From contig NZ_JRFU01000129.1 of the NCBI RefSeq assembly GCF_003122485.1, positions 1 through 34,427 of the forward strand: a DNA stretch of 34,427 nucleotides, written 5' to 3'. Of the stretch, positions 1 to 7,695 are shown piece after piece. The notes under the pieces are model-generated. The model was not told where the DNA came from, did not search any database, and worked only from the letters and a program-made list of their open reading frames with translations. Numbering within the stretch: position 1 is the stretch's first letter; every line of letters begins with the position of its first letter. Source of the stretch: Eubacterium ramulus (GTDB lineage Bacteria; Bacillota; Clostridia; Lachnospirales; Lachnospiraceae). A program made the position numbers and the translations under genes.

Positions 1-47
1 CTACTCACCACTTGCAGAAGTGGGAGTCTCAACTCAGACTGAGATGA
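1..47 (-). mobile_element. Solo IS200/IS605-type right end (TnpB omega-RNA-like 3' end), no transposase
   Basis: Read on the minus strand, the sequence has GAGTTGAGACTCCCACTT, a four-base loop, then AAGTGG and GAGT. This forms a 10-bp hairpin (3-27) with one bulged base. I recognise the pattern 'GTTGAGACTCCC(N)GGGAGTAG' as the usual subterminal hairpin at the right end of clostridial IS605/IS1341 elements, where it is also the 3' end of the TnpB guide RNA scaffold. A tnpB would have to lie at higher coordinates on the minus strand. That space holds only a terminator and a zinc-ribbon gene, so this is a solo end, a remnant or a miniature derivative. The element boundary lies at or beyond the window edge. 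Confidence 0.4.
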
Positions 48-142
48 CCTTTTTCCTTTACCCATAATCTGATTTTATATAAGCTGCACATTTTTCAAAC
101 TGACATACTTCTTCCCTAAACTTATTATAGCTATATATGGTC

Positions 143-177
143 AAAAAATGAGCCTGTAGCAACTGCCACAGACTCAT
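143..177 (-). terminator. Intrinsic terminator after the zinc-ribbon gene
   Basis: On the minus strand ATGAGTCTGT pairs with ACAGGCTCAT (one mismatch) around a 10-base loop and is followed by six T. It starts 9 bp after the stop codon of the small zinc-ribbon gene and closes the LCP/zinc-ribbon transcription unit. Confidence 0.75.
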
Positions 178-185
178 GTATAACA

Positions 186-386
186 TTATTTCTTCTTTTT
201 ACTATGTATGTACATCCAACTTTCCACGTAATTCTCACGTTCTTCGCCAGACATCTGCACATATTTTGTATATTCCAGCTTCACTGGAACCATTTCAACA
301 TTGGAGCATTTAAAACACTCCACATTTGCCCTCCGGGATACGGTTCGCATCCATCCACATTCGGGACAAATATACAATTTTATCAT
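186..386 (-). CDS. Small zinc-ribbon protein, function unknown
   Basis: This 66-residue protein has two knuckles, CPECG near residue 7 and CFKC near residue 24. The spacing fits a single zinc ribbon of the RPB9/TFIIS-like or rubredoxin-like type. The C-terminal half is charged and ends in a run of lysines, and there is no signal peptide or membrane segment. Its ATG overlaps the TGA of the upstream LCP gene (ATGA), so it is probably translated by coupling and always made with the LCP protein. A strong terminator follows. I cannot assign a function; a role in nucleic-acid binding or as a metal-bound adaptor would be a guess. The overlap and the intact zinc ligands make it likely to be a real gene. 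Confidence 0.75.
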   Translation of the reverse strand: MIKLYICPECGWMRTVSRRANVECFKCSNVEMVPVKLEYTKYVQMSGEERENYVESWMYIHSKKKK

Positions 387-1570
387 TGTGAATCACTTGC
401 AGAACTGTCTGCTCCTCCATCTCCTGAATTATTGCTATTCTGCTGTGTTCCATTTCCAAAGAAATCATCCTGATCACTGAACTGATCTGTCTCTGAATCT
501 TTCGTTGTCTTACCCGTCAGATCAATGATCGTATCATTGTAAGACTGTACTGTCTCAGACGGCTGATAATCCTCTGTTCCAAAAAGCTGCTTATGTAACT
601 GAATAACATTGCTTTCAAGATCACATGGGATTACAATACTTCCAATCTTTTTACTTGGTGTATCTGTCGTCTTATCATACGGGAAACCACCACTGTTTGC
701 CATATCATATTTCAACATTACAGGCATCATACTAAAAATCTCTTGCTGTGTCAGATCGGTAGATATCTCCGGGAAGATTGTACTTACCAGCTCATCCAGT
801 TCCTTTAAACTTGCATCTTTTGCTTTCTTGATCAATTCATTTAAAACACGACGCTGACGCTCTGCACGTTTGAAATCTCCACCTGCTGTATAACGGATAC
901 GTGCATAAGATACTGCCTGTACACCATTCAGAGTCTGTTTTCCAAGATGATCGATCATCTCATCGCTTCCACCAACATATTCACTGGTGTATGAGATGTA
1001 GTCATTCAGATAATCCATCTCTGCCTGACTTTCAATGTCAATCTCTACACCACCAAGGATATCAATTGCTTCCGCAACAGATTTAAAATCGAATGCCACG
1101 TAATTGTCAATATCCAGATCCAGATTACGGTTCAGCATAGTAACTGCCTGCTCCGCACCACCTGCTGAATATGCCGCATTGGCTTTACGGAATTTTTCTT
1201 CCTCTCCTTCACCTGCAATATTCAGGTAAGTATCACGATATACAGATACCAGACTTACTTCCCTCGTTTCATTATTAATGTTCATAACCATAATAACATC
1301 ACTGTTACCGGTATCATATACGCCCTGATCACGGTTATCCACACCAAACAACGCGATGGTCGTATTTCCTTTAAACGTCTGCTGTGTTTCTTTTGAAACC
1401 TCATTTTTTCCAACTTTGGACTGATCCAGTTCCTTTCTGTTAATAAGGTTCAATTTGCTGTAAACATATAACGCACCAGCTACAATAATCAAAATAATAA
1501 TCTCAACGATAAACAGAATTAATTTTCTCTTTCTTCTCTGTTTCTTGGAAATTTTCTTGCCTTTTGCCAT
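383..1570 (-). CDS. LytR-CpsA-Psr (LCP) family cell-wall glycopolymer ligase
   Basis: The protein has 395 residues. A basic cytoplasmic N-terminus (about 1-16) is followed by one membrane segment (about 17-38) and an extracellular LCP domain from about residue 68. Family motifs are visible: FGVDNRD (75-81), SVYRDTYL (near 108) and the arginine-rich YARIRYTAGGDFKRAERQRR block (near 222). These hold the aspartates and arginines that bind the polyprenyl-pyrophosphate substrate. LCP enzymes transfer teichoic acid, capsule or other glycopolymers from the lipid carrier onto peptidoglycan, outside the membrane. The C-terminal ~50 residues are rich in Ser, Asn, Gly and Asp and probably disordered. 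The ATG is preceded by GGAGATAAG. The polymer transferred cannot be told from sequence. The gene overlaps the zinc-ribbon gene downstream. Confidence 0.93.
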   Translation of the reverse strand: MAKGKKISKKQRRKRKLILFIVEIIILIIVAGALYVYSKLNLINRKELDQSKVGKNEVSKETQQTFKGNTTIALFGVDNRDQGVYDTGNSDVIMVMNINNETREVSLVSVYRDTYLNIAGEGEEEKFRKANAAYSAGGAEQAVTMLNRNLDLDIDNYVAFDFKSVAEAIDILGGVEIDIESQAEMDYLNDYISYTSEYVGGSDEMIDHLGKQTLNGVQAVSYARIRYTAGGDFKRAERQRRVLNELIKKAKDASLKELDELVSTIFPEISTDLTQQEIFSMMPVMLKYDMANSGGFPYDKTTDTPSKKIGSIVIPCDLESNVIQLHKQLFGTEDYQPSETVQSYNDTIIDLTGKTTKDSETDQFSDQDDFFGNGTQQNSNNSGDGGADSSASDSQ

Positions 1571-1796
1571 ATCTTATCTCCATGTTTTCTTCACTTTTAT
1601 TTTCTCTTCTGCAACGTATTAAGCATTCTATTGTTTATCCCGCTATACAAGTCATTCTTTATCTTATTACATAAAGTTATATATATAAAGAACAGCACTT
1701 AACAAGATTGCAAAACTGCTTATTTTATGCAATCAGTGATCACATACATGAAAATATCATACCCCAATGGCAATAAAAACACAACTGTAAAATTTA

Positions 1797-2540
1797 TTAA
1801 AATTTCTTTAACCCGGTCATTAATTCACACACATCTCTACAAAAATCCTCCGTGTGTTCAAAGATCAGACGGTCAAAACATGCATCCTCCTGCAACGTAT
1901 CTTCTTTCTGCATCCTCATCGCAAACGTATACTGCCGCTGACCGCGTTCTGCAAGAATCCCTGCCGGAGTCATCACGTGACAGGCCGGAGAACATTCTGC
2001 TTTTCCTGAAAAACGCTCATCATCTGCCTTTGCCATATAGATCACACCGTAACGATAATCCGCATCGCCTTCTTTTTCCGGCTTATGTATCTCATCTTCT
2101 GTCAGTGGACGCCATTCCCTGGCATCTTTATCCCATTTACAGCAAGCATGTAACAACGCCTGGTCAAAATTGCTGGTAAATGCCAGCCATTCGCTTCCAT
2201 CTCCATAATATTCCGGCTCCACACCCGGAATCTGTTCCATTTCTGTCAGCATGTCCTGCTCCTGTATATGCCTGCCTCGCGTTACATATGCGTTTTCTCC
2301 CCGAAAATAATTCGGCAGAGAGAATTGTTTCGTAAAAGTACCATTCGGAAGCATAATCTTCTGATCCATCTCATAACGTTTTCGATCTTCCCACGTAAAA
2401 ATCCCCGGAATCGGAATCCACTCTTTTCCTGCTCTCATACACGTATCCAGTTCCAAATTCAATAATATTGCTTTTTTCCGTTCAAGTTGCTGTGATACAT
2501 GCAGTTTTGCGATATCTCTGATTGATACTTTCTTCTCCAT
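1797..2540 (-). CDS. Unknown 247-residue cytoplasmic protein with Spo0A-box promoter
   Basis: I do not recognise this family. The product is soluble-looking, with no signal peptide or membrane helix. It has an N-terminal helical stretch (about 1-35) resembling a short helix-turn-helix-like opening (MEKKVSIRDIAKLHV), then a mixed, Trp/Tyr/Glu-rich body and several cysteines (about positions 34, 135-136, 185, 189, 222 and 238) that are not in a zinc-ribbon pattern. SD GAGGAG lies 8 bases before the ATG. Neighbours are an LCP gene downstream and the BlaI/M56 pair upstream, each with its own terminator or promoter, so it appears monocistronic. Its promoter has three sites like the Spo0A box, which suggests expression at the onset of sporulation or in stationary phase. 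The reading frame is clearly coding; the function is open. Confidence 0.8.
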   Translation of the reverse strand: MEKKVSIRDIAKLHVSQQLERKKAILLNLELDTCMRAGKEWIPIPGIFTWEDRKRYEMDQKIMLPNGTFTKQFSLPNYFRGENAYVTRGRHIQEQDMLTEMEQIPGVEPEYYGDGSEWLAFTSNFDQALLHACCKWDKDAREWRPLTEDEIHKPEKEGDADYRYGVIYMAKADDERFSGKAECSPACHVMTPAGILAERGQRQYTFAMRMQKEDTLQEDACFDRLIFEHTEDFCRDVCELMTGLKKF

Positions 2541-2596
2541 CTCAAGTCTCCTCTAACTGTAGTATTTTCAGAACTCATCCGTGTTCTGTTGCAACT

Positions 2597-2677
2597 ATTT
2601 TATCAATGTAGTCGTGTTTTTCAAGGTATTTTCGGCAAGTTTCTCAGGTTCCCGGACCTTGTCGACAGGATTCGACA
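2597..2677 (-). promoter_or_regulatory. SigmaA-type promoter with three Spo0A-box-like sites
   Basis: On the minus strand there is a -35 TTGAAA (2619-2624), a 16-bp spacer and a -10 TAAAAT (2597-2602). Upstream lie TGCCGAA (2631-2637), TGTCGAC (2661-2667) and TGTCGAA (2671-2677), in the same orientation. The 0A-box consensus is TGNCGAA, so two sites match fully and one has 6 of 7. The two distal boxes are exactly 10 bp apart, the spacing Spo0A dimers use. The proximal box ends 6 bp before the -35, a position that fits activation. The boxes are seen; binding is inferred. Confidence 0.6.
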
Positions 2678-2751
2678 AGTTTTTTCGTGTTTTCCCAAAA
2701 AATGAACGAATTACTGTTCAGTTGTGAAGTATGCAGATTGCAAAAGTACAC

Positions 2752-2796
2752 AAAAAAGAAAAGAGTGTGAAAAACTTTTTATTGTTCTTCACACTC
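2752..2796 (-). terminator. Intrinsic terminator after the M56 sensor gene
   Basis: On the minus strand GAGTGTGAA pairs perfectly with TTCACACTC around a 16-base loop, followed by a T-rich run (TTTTCTTTTTT). It lies about 90 bp after the stop of the M56 gene and ends the blaI-M56 operon. Confidence 0.8.
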
Positions 2797-2887
2797 CCAC
2801 ATATACTTATTTCACTTTTGTCAGATTGAAACGACTCTTTCAAACCATTATGAAATCATAGATTCTTTTCATTTTGATTGTAAAAGA

Positions 2888-4285
2888 TTAGCGGATGTAA
2901 TAACCTGCAGCAGTAATATCAACTCTTCCCATGTTCTCTACAAACACATAATATGTTCCGGTTGTTTCACATGGGAAAGTAGCTGTTACCTGATGTGTAC
3001 CTAATACACACAACATAGAACCATTCGGTCTGCGTATACCAACACGATGATTTAACACTGAATTAATGTAACAAGATATTATAATCTGTCCACCTTTTTG
3101 TTTTATAAATCCTGCTGAACGTGCAAATCTTTCCGCTGGAACTGTCCATGAAAAATTCTTCTGCACAGTTAATGGTTCTAATAAACTCTCATCATACACA
3201 ATAGCATTTTCCCATTTATCTTCGTCTACCTGATCTGCCGGAATCTCAACAACTTCCAAATTGCTATCAGTGTACACATCTTTAACATCTACTTCACGTG
3301 TCTCGCAGTATACATAATCCTGCTGATCAGCCACCTGTCCGCTTGCAGCAAAAGCAGTTACAGAACTCCCCATAATCAAAGCTACCATTAAGATTGCACT
3401 AACAAATTTTTTCGATCTACTGTCTTTCCATTTTTTCATATACATCATTCTCCTCTTGATAGACTCGTTACTCTTATTCAGATGTGAGACAAAAGGGTTA
3501 ACAACGGAATGCCCGGAAGTTTTTGCTGCCATTAGTGCAATATAATATTCTTTAGAGTTTCCACCTAAAAAACGCTTACATACACTAATATCACAAGCAA
3601 TATCTGCCCATTCATCCAGTTCTTTTGTATATGATTTCAGATATGGATTGAACCAGTTTATGTATATAAGAACACTTGATATTTGCTTTGCAAGATTGTC
3701 CAGCCGAACGATATGCATTCCTTCATGCATCAAAATCACCTGTATCTGAAATTCCGAATACTTTCTTTCCGGAATTATGATAACCGGGGAAAATTTTCCA
3801 ACTACCACAGGTGATCTCGTCAGAAAATTTGTACAAAACTGTGTTCTTTTCCAATTTCTGTGTGGATACATTCTGCTGAGCATAGCACGATATTCATCAG
3901 CACGAAATGGCATATTATTTTTCATTTTCAGCTCATGTGCTTTTCGTTCTTCATAACTCTCCTTCAGCTTACGAACAATTACACATACCATTCCTATGAG
4001 CCAAACGATCAAAGCTATCTGTATAATCCAAAATATGATCGGAGTACCGAAAAAACTATCACCAATCCCGTACGATCCATATACACGATTGCATTTGATA
4101 TAAATATATATCCAACCAAATGGGATCGTGTAGAAAATCATCACAAGCCGGTACATCGGATATATCACCCGAATTGCACCGGCTTTCTCTGCGATCCGTG
4201 TCAACAGCTTGCATAACAGATATGCAACCGTTCCGGTAACCGTATTTAAAATGATTACAAAAAAGAAGAAATTAATCCAACTCAT
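2888..4285 (-). CDS. BlaR1-like M56 membrane metallopeptidase sensor with a non-penicillin-binding C-terminal domain
   Basis: The 465-residue protein has three N-terminal membrane helices (about 5-25, 40-62 and 80-103), a cytoplasmic zinc peptidase domain and a fourth helix (about 295-315). The peptidase domain holds HEGMH at 187-191 and a third-ligand region EWADIACD near residue 227. After the fourth helix come about 150 extracellular residues. In BlaR1/MecR1 this outer part is a penicillin-binding sensor with SxxK; here no SxxK or KTG motif is visible. The domain ends in a beta-rich region that looks more like a small carbohydrate- or peptide-binding sandwich. By family logic, ligand binding outside activates the protease inside, which inactivates the paired BlaI repressor. 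It overlaps blaI by 14 bases. Ligand and target genes are unknown. Confidence 0.88.
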   Translation of the reverse strand: MSWINFFFFVIILNTVTGTVAYLLCKLLTRIAEKAGAIRVIYPMYRLVMIFYTIPFGWIYIYIKCNRVYGSYGIGDSFFGTPIIFWIIQIALIVWLIGMVCVIVRKLKESYEERKAHELKMKNNMPFRADEYRAMLSRMYPHRNWKRTQFCTNFLTRSPVVVGKFSPVIIIPERKYSEFQIQVILMHEGMHIVRLDNLAKQISSVLIYINWFNPYLKSYTKELDEWADIACDISVCKRFLGGNSKEYYIALMAAKTSGHSVVNPFVSHLNKSNESIKRRMMYMKKWKDSRSKKFVSAILMVALIMGSSVTAFAASGQVADQQDYVYCETREVDVKDVYTDSNLEVVEIPADQVDEDKWENAIVYDESLLEPLTVQKNFSWTVPAERFARSAGFIKQKGGQIIISCYINSVLNHRVGIRRPNGSMLCVLGTHQVTATFPCETTGTYYVFVENMGRVDITAAGYYIR

Positions 4286-4661
4286 CCAATAATTTTCTTA
4301 AGTCCTCTAAATCCTCGTCGGATTCACTTTCGCTGTCTCCTATCACAAATAATGCGGACAGGAACTCTGTCGGTGTACCCGGATCTCCCCAGTAATTAAC
4401 CAGTTCATCGATCTGAGAGGATCTGTAACTTTCTTCGGATACTTCCGGGTGATAAAGGAATACTTTTCCCTTTCTGCGCATACTCAGGTATCCTTTACGA
4501 ACCAGGTGTGCTAAATAAGTAGAAATAGTCTGAGGCTTCCAGCTTTTCTCAAACCGTTCATTTACCATTGCTACCAATTGTGACAGGGCAAGTTCTTCAG
4601 GGGTATCCCAAATACATTTCATTATCAGCATTTCAATATTAGTCAAGTCGTTCTCCAGCAT
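4272..4661 (-). CDS. BlaI/MecI/CopY-family transcriptional repressor
   Basis: The protein has 129 residues. A winged helix-turn-helix fills about residues 5-75; the stretch QTISTYLAHLVRKGYL is the recognition-helix region typical of BlaI/MecI, where dimers bind TACA-type dyads. The C-terminal part is acidic (ending in a Glu/Asp/Leu-rich helix) and would hold the dimerisation helices and the site cut by the partner protease. The start codon is preceded by AAGGAGG at good spacing. It is the first gene of a two-gene operon with the M56 sensor, and a matching dyad lies on its own promoter, so it most likely represses itself. No beta-lactamase or copper transporter is adjacent, so the wider regulon is not visible. 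Confidence 0.92.
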   Translation of the reverse strand: MLENDLTNIEMLIMKCIWDTPEELALSQLVAMVNERFEKSWKPQTISTYLAHLVRKGYLSMRRKGKVFLYHPEVSEESYRSSQIDELVNYWGDPGTPTEFLSALFVIGDSESESDEDLEDLRKLLDELD

Positions 4662-4805
4662 AACATTATCCTCCTTAATCTCGTCTTTGCACGTTGTGCT
4701 GCATGAGCGCTGCGTATTATACGGGCAAGTAATTATACGTTATTCTTATTTTTTATTGTGTGGCAGATGTATACTATTTGATTTCATCTGACTCTTTGCG
4801 CTCAC

Positions 4806-4834
4806 ATTGTAACATGTACAAACACTTTTTACAA
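4806..4834 (-). promoter_or_regulatory. blaI-M56 promoter with overlapping BlaI-type operator
   Basis: On the minus strand there is a -35 TTGTAA (4829-4834), a 17-bp spacer and a -10 TACAAT (4806-4811). A perfect dyad TTGTA-N5-TACAA (4807-4821) lies over the -10. BlaI/CopY-family operators are built on TACA/TGTA half-sites, so this fits direct autorepression by blocking RNA polymerase. The 5' leader is then about 140 bases. Confidence 0.55.
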
Positions 4835-5018
4835 TAAAGTTCTGATTTCTTGAGGATATGCGGTTTGTTTGGACTCGCGTTGGCATGTTAGAAACACATC
4901 CGGTCTACGCATCAGACAGCCGTCACAATTTCCTTTTGTCTATTTCCAAAATATACCATATATCCTCATTTCATACAACTATTTCCGTAAGATTACATTA
5001 TGATTTATGTGTGTCTTT

Positions 5019-7127
5019 TTAGTCCTCTCCTGTAAGATGTCGTAAAATTACCGCAGAATATTTTGGCAAAGTCAGATTGAGGTAGCTTCCCTCCACCTGA
5101 TAAACCACGGGTGCCATGGAATAATTATCTTCTGTGGAGTACATGATCTGTGTCAGCTGACAGCTTTTCGGTACTCCGGCTCCACACACACCGACCTCAA
5201 TACTTCTTGTATAACCATCATTGTTGATAACAATAATAAACTGCTGTTCGCGATTGAAACGTGTGTAACAGAGAATATTTCGGTCTCCATGCAGGAACTT
5301 CACCGAACCGGTACAAAACGCCGGATTTTCACGATGAATCCGAATCATATCACGATGGAAACGAATCAGCATTTTGTCTTCTTTGCCCCAAGGGTAAGTA
5401 CGACGGTTATCCGGATCGGTAAATCCACATAAGCCTGCTTCATCACCATAATACAGTGTCGGTGCGCCTGGCCATGTCATCTGCACAATAACAGCTTCTT
5501 TCATGACACCTCTGTTGATTCCTTCGGAAGCCGCCTGTGTTCCCAGATTGACTGCACGACCGACTTTGTGGTTTGTACGTGTCAGGAAACGGGAATGATC
5601 GTGATTGGAAAGCTGATTCATCGCGCACTGTAAAGACGGTGTTCCAAAACTTGCCATATAGTGTGTCATCGCATTTTCAAAATTTTCAATATTACCTAAC
5701 ATGTAATCTTTGTATTCGTCACTATGTTTTTCCATACCGGTCAAAAACCAGGTCAGCGGTTCCATGAACGCATCATAGTTCATAACGCTGTCCCACTGAT
5801 CGCCCTGCAGCCATTCTTTCGGATCTCCATAATGCTCCGCAAGGATCAGCGCCTCCGGATTTGCCTCTTTGACTGCTTTTCGGAATTTCTTCCAGAACCG
5901 GTGATTGTATTCCTGACTGTGTCCCAGATCCGCTGCCACATCCAGACGCCATCCATCGGCATTATACGGCGGAGAAACCCATTTTTTCGCAACACCCAGT
6001 ACATAGGCTTCTAATTCCGGAGATTCCTCATAATTCAGCTTTGGCAGAGTATTGTGTCCCCACCAGCCTTCATACGTCACATTATTCGGAAAAGCATCGT
6101 CATTCTGGAAATGGAAATAACTGTGATACGGACTGTCTTTTGTCGCAAACGCACCCGGCTCAAAATCTGCGGCATCGTCATAAATTTTTTCACGATCCAG
6201 CCATTTATTAAAGGAACCGCAGTGATTGAACACACCATCCAGGATCACACGCATGCCACGGCTATGTGCTTCCTCCACCAGCTTGATAAACAGCTCATTG
6301 CTGGCTTCCAGATTCTTTTTATTCGTCACACGCGCTTTGTAAAGAGACGCCTGTGAATTATCGTTACACCATTCCGGCAGCGGCTCACCACCGTCCTCTA
6401 CGATCACACCAAAATGCGGATCAATATAGTCATAATCCTGTGTATCGTATTTGTGGCTGGAAGCGGATACAAACAACGGATTGAAGTAGATAACTTCCAC
6501 GCCCAGTTCTTCCAGATAGTCCATCTTGTCTAAAACACCTTGCAGATCACCGCCGTAAAAATTTGCCACATCAAAATCTTCCGGACATTTGTCCCAGTTC
6601 TCTACCTGCTTTGTCTGGCGGTTAATATAGTAATATTCGCCGCTCTTTACATCATTGGATTTGTCTCCATTATAGAAGCGGTCTGTAAAAATCTGATACA
6701 TAACCGCACCTTTTGACCACTCCGGTGTTGAAAATCCCGGGATGATACAAAATTCATACTGCGGACGGTATTCCCGTGCAACACCTGCCCGGTCATAACT
6801 ACAGCGAAGCATACCGGAAACAATTTCAAAATGATACTTATAAGGCTCATTTCCAACCTGAACCTCAGCTTCATAATAATCAAAATCACTTTCCCGATCT
6901 GCGATCTGCATCTCGATCCGCTCGTCCTCGTGACAGAGCACAACTAGATCTACATTGTCTGCCGCCGTACGAAAACGGAGTTTCACATGCTCTCCCGCCT
7001 TCGGCTCCGGCGGAATCCGATAATCTGACGTTCCGTCTGAGAACAACGCTCTCTTTCTCAAAATTGGACGCATTTGCAGAATGTAATTCTCTACACTGTT
7101 AAACTTCTGAACTGAATCATATTTCAT
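5019..7127 (-). CDS. GH13 alpha-glucan hydrolase, neopullulanase/cyclomaltodextrinase type
   Basis: This enzyme hydrolyses alpha-1,4 (and often alpha-1,6) bonds in maltodextrin, cyclodextrin or pullulan. It has 702 residues from the ATG at 7127. A TTG five codons upstream is possible, but AGGG just before the ATG favours the latter. No signal peptide is seen, so it should work in the cytoplasm on imported oligosaccharides. An N-terminal CBM34-like domain (about 8-125) precedes the GH13 barrel. All catalytic motifs are intact: DGWRLDVA with nucleophile Asp396, LILAEHYGD with acid/base Glu431, and SNHDHSR with the third Asp near 507. A beta-sandwich domain C closes the protein. It stands alone between the BlaI operon and a large gap. 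Together with phosphoglucomutase (16171-17907) it points to use of starch-derived glucans. Confidence 0.92.
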   Translation of the reverse strand: MKYDSVQKFNSVENYILQMRPILRKRALFSDGTSDYRIPPEPKAGEHVKLRFRTAADNVDLVVLCHEDERIEMQIADRESDFDYYEAEVQVGNEPYKYHFEIVSGMLRCSYDRAGVAREYRPQYEFCIIPGFSTPEWSKGAVMYQIFTDRFYNGDKSNDVKSGEYYYINRQTKQVENWDKCPEDFDVANFYGGDLQGVLDKMDYLEELGVEVIYFNPLFVSASSHKYDTQDYDYIDPHFGVIVEDGGEPLPEWCNDNSQASLYKARVTNKKNLEASNELFIKLVEEAHSRGMRVILDGVFNHCGSFNKWLDREKIYDDAADFEPGAFATKDSPYHSYFHFQNDDAFPNNVTYEGWWGHNTLPKLNYEESPELEAYVLGVAKKWVSPPYNADGWRLDVAADLGHSQEYNHRFWKKFRKAVKEANPEALILAEHYGDPKEWLQGDQWDSVMNYDAFMEPLTWFLTGMEKHSDEYKDYMLGNIENFENAMTHYMASFGTPSLQCAMNQLSNHDHSRFLTRTNHKVGRAVNLGTQAASEGINRGVMKEAVIVQMTWPGAPTLYYGDEAGLCGFTDPDNRRTYPWGKEDKMLIRFHRDMIRIHRENPAFCTGSVKFLHGDRNILCYTRFNREQQFIIVINNDGYTRSIEVGVCGAGVPKSCQLTQIMYSTEDNYSMAPVVYQVEGSYLNLTLPKYSAVILRHLTGED

Positions 7128-7374
7128 TTCTTTTTCCCTCAAGTATTTACTTACCCTAAATTCAAATCAATCTAATATTCATAAACAACTTCCGTTACCT
7201 GCTCATAATGCAATAGCAGCCACAAAACTTGGTCAAAAGTATTTTTTTGCAATCAGACTAATTTTCCTTTTAGAATAAGTATCTTTCTATAACTACAATA
7301 TATGTATATGTAACAGATGAATCACACACCATGTTTCACATAAATTTGAATCGAAATAACTTCGTTATGAATAT
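7128..7374. other. Intergenic leader of the GH13 gene; nothing firm
   Basis: AT-rich DNA upstream of the GH13 gene. It contains several weak promoter-like stretches on the minus strand (for example TTGACC near 7230 and TATAGA near 7292) but none with both good boxes and good spacing. A small perfect hairpin ATAAC-TTC-GTTAT lies at 7356-7368. I see no gene here. Confidence 0.3.
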
Positions 7375-7577
7375 TTATTGCATAACATAAGAAATCGGGA
7401 AATCTTTTCTCGGCAAGCGATTTAGTGAGTGACTGAATTTCACAAGATTTTGCGCGAATGGGAAGCGACCAGCATTTATAGGAGCTGGAAATGAGCGCGA
7501 TAAAACTCTTGCGAAATGAAGGTAACGAATGATTAGCTGCTGAGAAAAGATTTCCCGATTTCGTATTTTTTCAATAA
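7375..7577. repeat. Long imperfect palindrome, MITE-like or large structured RNA
   Basis: A perfect 21-bp inverted repeat (7391-7411 and 7542-7562, beginning GAAATCGGGAAATC) encloses 130 bp. The inner sequence continues as a degenerate palindrome: one arm has TTTCACAAGATTTTGCGCG, the other, reversed, has TTTCGCAAGAGTTTTATCGCG. The two arms meet at CCAGC/GCTGG around a 10-base centre. Outside the 21-mers, TTATTG and CAATAA extend the pairing. The whole can fold into one hairpin of roughly 95 bp per arm. It has no transposase. A 69-codon open frame across it is a by-product of the palindrome. Known families of such size are non-autonomous repeats (MITEs); copy number cannot be tested here. Confidence 0.65.
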
Positions 7578-7590
7578 CTTTCATTTTATC

Positions 7591-7631
7591 AAAAAAATAA
7601 AAGAGACAGCCTGTCGATCTGCTGTCTCTTT
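7591..7631 (-). terminator. Strong intrinsic terminator after ftsH / candidate sRNA
   Basis: A perfect 11-bp stem (AAAGAGACAGC with GCTGTCTCTTT; 7600-7610 and 7621-7631) is followed on the minus strand by TTTATTTTTTT. It lies 220 bp downstream of the ftsH stop and directly at the end of the candidate small RNA. Confidence 0.85.
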
Positions 7632-7695
7632 AAAAGGAGAAGGTATTTTTTACTATGGGGGTAGCAAAAAACTATATAATGTATTGGGGGTATTT
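7591..7695 (-). ncRNA. Candidate regulatory small RNA with C-rich and anti-SD segments
   Basis: On the minus strand a -10 TATAAT (7702-7707; also readable as extended TGCTATTAT) is followed by about 105 bases that end in a strong intrinsic terminator. The predicted RNA is A/U-rich with two unpaired-looking ACCCCC segments (7686-7691 and 7657-7662) and CCUUCUCCUUUU (about 7634-7645), the complement of a Shine-Dalgarno. This layout resembles Gram-positive trans-acting small RNAs such as RsaE/RoxS, which use C-rich loops to block ribosome binding sites. The -35 (ACTTAT) is poor. The ftsH stop is at 7849, so the same terminator could also end ftsH mRNA and leave this as its 3' end. I infer an RNA; I do not recognise a named family. 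Confidence 0.45.

Noticed and set aside
1706-1734. GATTGCA/TGCAATC inverted repeat after the unknown 247-residue gene as a terminator
   Set aside because: Only 7 bp, AT-rich and followed by TTGTT; too weak to call.
7375-7584. 69-codon reading frame on the minus strand over the palindrome
   Set aside because: It follows the inverted repeat from arm to arm, has no ribosome binding site and no family-like composition. A palindrome explains it better.
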